Assembly: GCA_001599755.1 (NCBI GenBank)
Contig: BCHX01000004.1
Coordinates: forward strand, 2,542,001 to 2,606,000
Direction: 5' to 3'
DNA from: Gliomastix tumulicola
Lineage: Eukaryota; Ascomycota; Sordariomycetes; Hypocreales; Bionectriaceae
DNA length: 64,000 bases
Part shown: positions 62,486 through 64,000 of the stretch, piece by piece
Layout of the letters: the number at the start of each line of letters is the position of its first letter
How positions within the stretch are numbered: the first letter of the stretch is position 1
Position numbers and translations under genes: made by a program
Notes under the pieces: model-generated
What the model saw: only the letters and a program-made list of their open reading frames with translations
What the model was told of the DNA's origin: nothing
Database searches by the model: none

Positions 62486-64000
62486 TTTGGCGTTGTGAGC
62501 GTCGGTAAAAACTGTGAGAACAGATAAGTGGCGTGGTGAGTAGTCTAGTCGCTTCAAAACGTGCCCATCAGAAAGCGGCCGGCATCAGTCGTTAGATCGA
62601 GCTCTGTAACCACGAAACTCTGCACATTGGTTAGCCTCGTGCAAATGGCTGAGCAAAAAATTGCTACAATATACAACAACCCGGTGAACCGTGAAAAAAA
62701 CAACGACAAATTGAGAAAGACGGTCAGGGATGCCTTCATGGGATGTGCTTGACGTACCATGTACAGTGCCGAACGAGTGAGTCTGGTCGGGCGAGAACCC
62801 AATTGTGAACTGGGAAGGCTTCCACTCGACGTGGGATTCGCCAAAAAGGCCTTTCAAATAAAAAGGAGTTTGTTGTAGTGCTTGAGGGCGCAGGAATTCG
62901 AAAATGGCTGGCTATCGCGAGTTGTACAGTATATCCGAACGTCTCCCTCGCGGGTTGTTACAATTCGTGTATGAGATGCAGGGTCGTCGGTAGTAGTATC
63001 TGCAGGCCGGCGGCGTCGGCAGGCGTGCAGGAAATATGGACGAGACGTCTCCCCAGGCAGAAAAGACGGAAGAGAGAGAGTTGGCGCAGGAAAAAGGAGT
63101 GAGGCGGCAACGAATGGCTCGAGGACACAAAAAGAACGAACGAGTGACGAGAAGTATCGGAAGAAGAGGGGAATGGAGAAACTCAGAACCGCTGAGCAGA
63201 CATGACCAAAGAGAACGAGGAACAAGAACAGGCATCGGCAAGGGGAGAAATTGGACCACGAGAAGTCGACAGGGTTTGATTGAAGGTGGAGGAAGAAGGG
63301 GCGGCCCTTGCACTTTCCCACATTCGCTGGAGCGCGTTGAGACGAGAGAGTCTCTCAGTTTGGCTTAGCCTAATACGAACACGCCGGGGTGTGCCAAGCT
63401 TCACTAACGCCGTGGTGCCCAGTTAGGCCTTCTAGGGGAAGGTCTGGCAGCTGGTGTGGTGCCTAGGGAGATCTTTAGTGGGCAATGGAGCACTAAGGAG
63501 AAAAAAATGAAAGAAAAAAGGAAAGAAATGGCGGCAGAAAGGAGTGACACCGGTCCTCGGTTGTTGCAATGGCGCCGTGGTTCGTTCTCCAGACCGGTGT
63601 GACAGACGTGCAGAAGCAATGACAGGGCAGTTCAGGTCCGCGGGTAGAGTGCCTTACCCTATACGCCTCACAGCTTTCCAAGAGTTGATGGCCGAACTCC
63701 TTTAATCTCTGGTACTATACACAAGACATCTCCTATCCGGATATTTCACTCGCGGGAGCAAGCCGCCACGCCTCATCTAGTTGTTGTGTTCATATTACTC
63801 CAGCTCGCTCCGGAATCAGACATTGAGTCATGCTCGAGACAGTGGTCGGATGGGCCAAGTGAGGAGGGTCCCCATGATCTCAGATTCGGAATGGGGTCAG
63901 GACAAGCAATTCAGAGCGGGAGAGATTCTATTGGCAGCCAGCCTGTGACGGCCAGCGAGACATGCATGTCTTGTCTAGCCATTCCCACACACCTTCTCCT
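62486..64000. other. Upstream region of the disordered-protein gene, no gene seen
   Basis: It holds a probable 5' UTR with an intron (about 62514-62755) and the promoter. Purine-rich stretches (GGAAGAAG, AGAAAAAAATGAAAG) are present. Nothing coding is recognised to the window end. Confidence 0.5.

Noticed and set aside
1..64000. Secondary-metabolite cluster
   Set aside because: Two pumps and one Zn2Cys6 regulator are present, but no polyketide synthase, NRPS, terpene synthase or P450 gene is in the window.

Overview
The window is nuclear DNA from a filamentous ascomycete (Pezizomycotina, most likely a sordariomycete). The evidence is short spliceosomal introns (about 50-110 bases, GT-AG with CTAAC/CTGAC-like branch sites and one GC-AG), genes on both strands with their own promoters, an intron-containing nuclear tRNA-Lys, and fungus-specific families (Zn2Cys6 activator, PDR-type ABC-G pumps, DUF8035, DUF7580-type protease, fungal gasdermin-like protein). 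No transposon, CRISPR array or operon was seen.

Layout. 1-3188 is the 3' part of a PDR-type ABC transporter cut by the window edge. 3639-11003 is the most interesting block: a probable fungal gasdermin-like pore-forming protein (+), a convergent C2H2 zinc-finger protein (-), and, sharing a 650-base divergent promoter with it, a DUF7580-subtilisin protease (+) with an intact catalytic set. This matches the gasdermin plus subtilase pairing known from the het-Q1/het-Q2 incompatibility system of Podospora and adds a zinc-finger gene between the two. 11736-19528 holds a TANGO2/NRDE protein, a fungal protein of unknown function, a DUF8035 protein and the split tRNA-Lys. 20090-28762 holds the TFIIH subunit Tfb2, a hotdog thioesterase, a seven-helix membrane protein, a 98-residue membrane protein and a histidine-box hydroxylase. 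31027-38195 is a divergent Zn2Cys6 regulator and full-length PDR pump, a typical drug-resistance pair. 40121-62485 holds a secreted-type protein, a DUF2293 protein with SUMO-binding-like motifs, a large LRR protein, two abutting small membrane ORFs split by one TAG, a coiled-coil protein, a peroxisomal-type thiolase, a VWA-Hint protein, a GNAT acetyltransferase, a 34-residue cysteine-rich microprotein and a long disordered protein.

How the genes relate. Most are independent housekeeping genes. Two groups look functionally linked by sequence and position: the gasdermin/zinc-finger/protease block (probable regulated cell death or allorecognition) and the regulator/ABC pump pair (probable xenobiotic response). 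Exon joins were chosen by reading frame, splice consensus and family similarity recalled from memory; no database search or transcript data were available.
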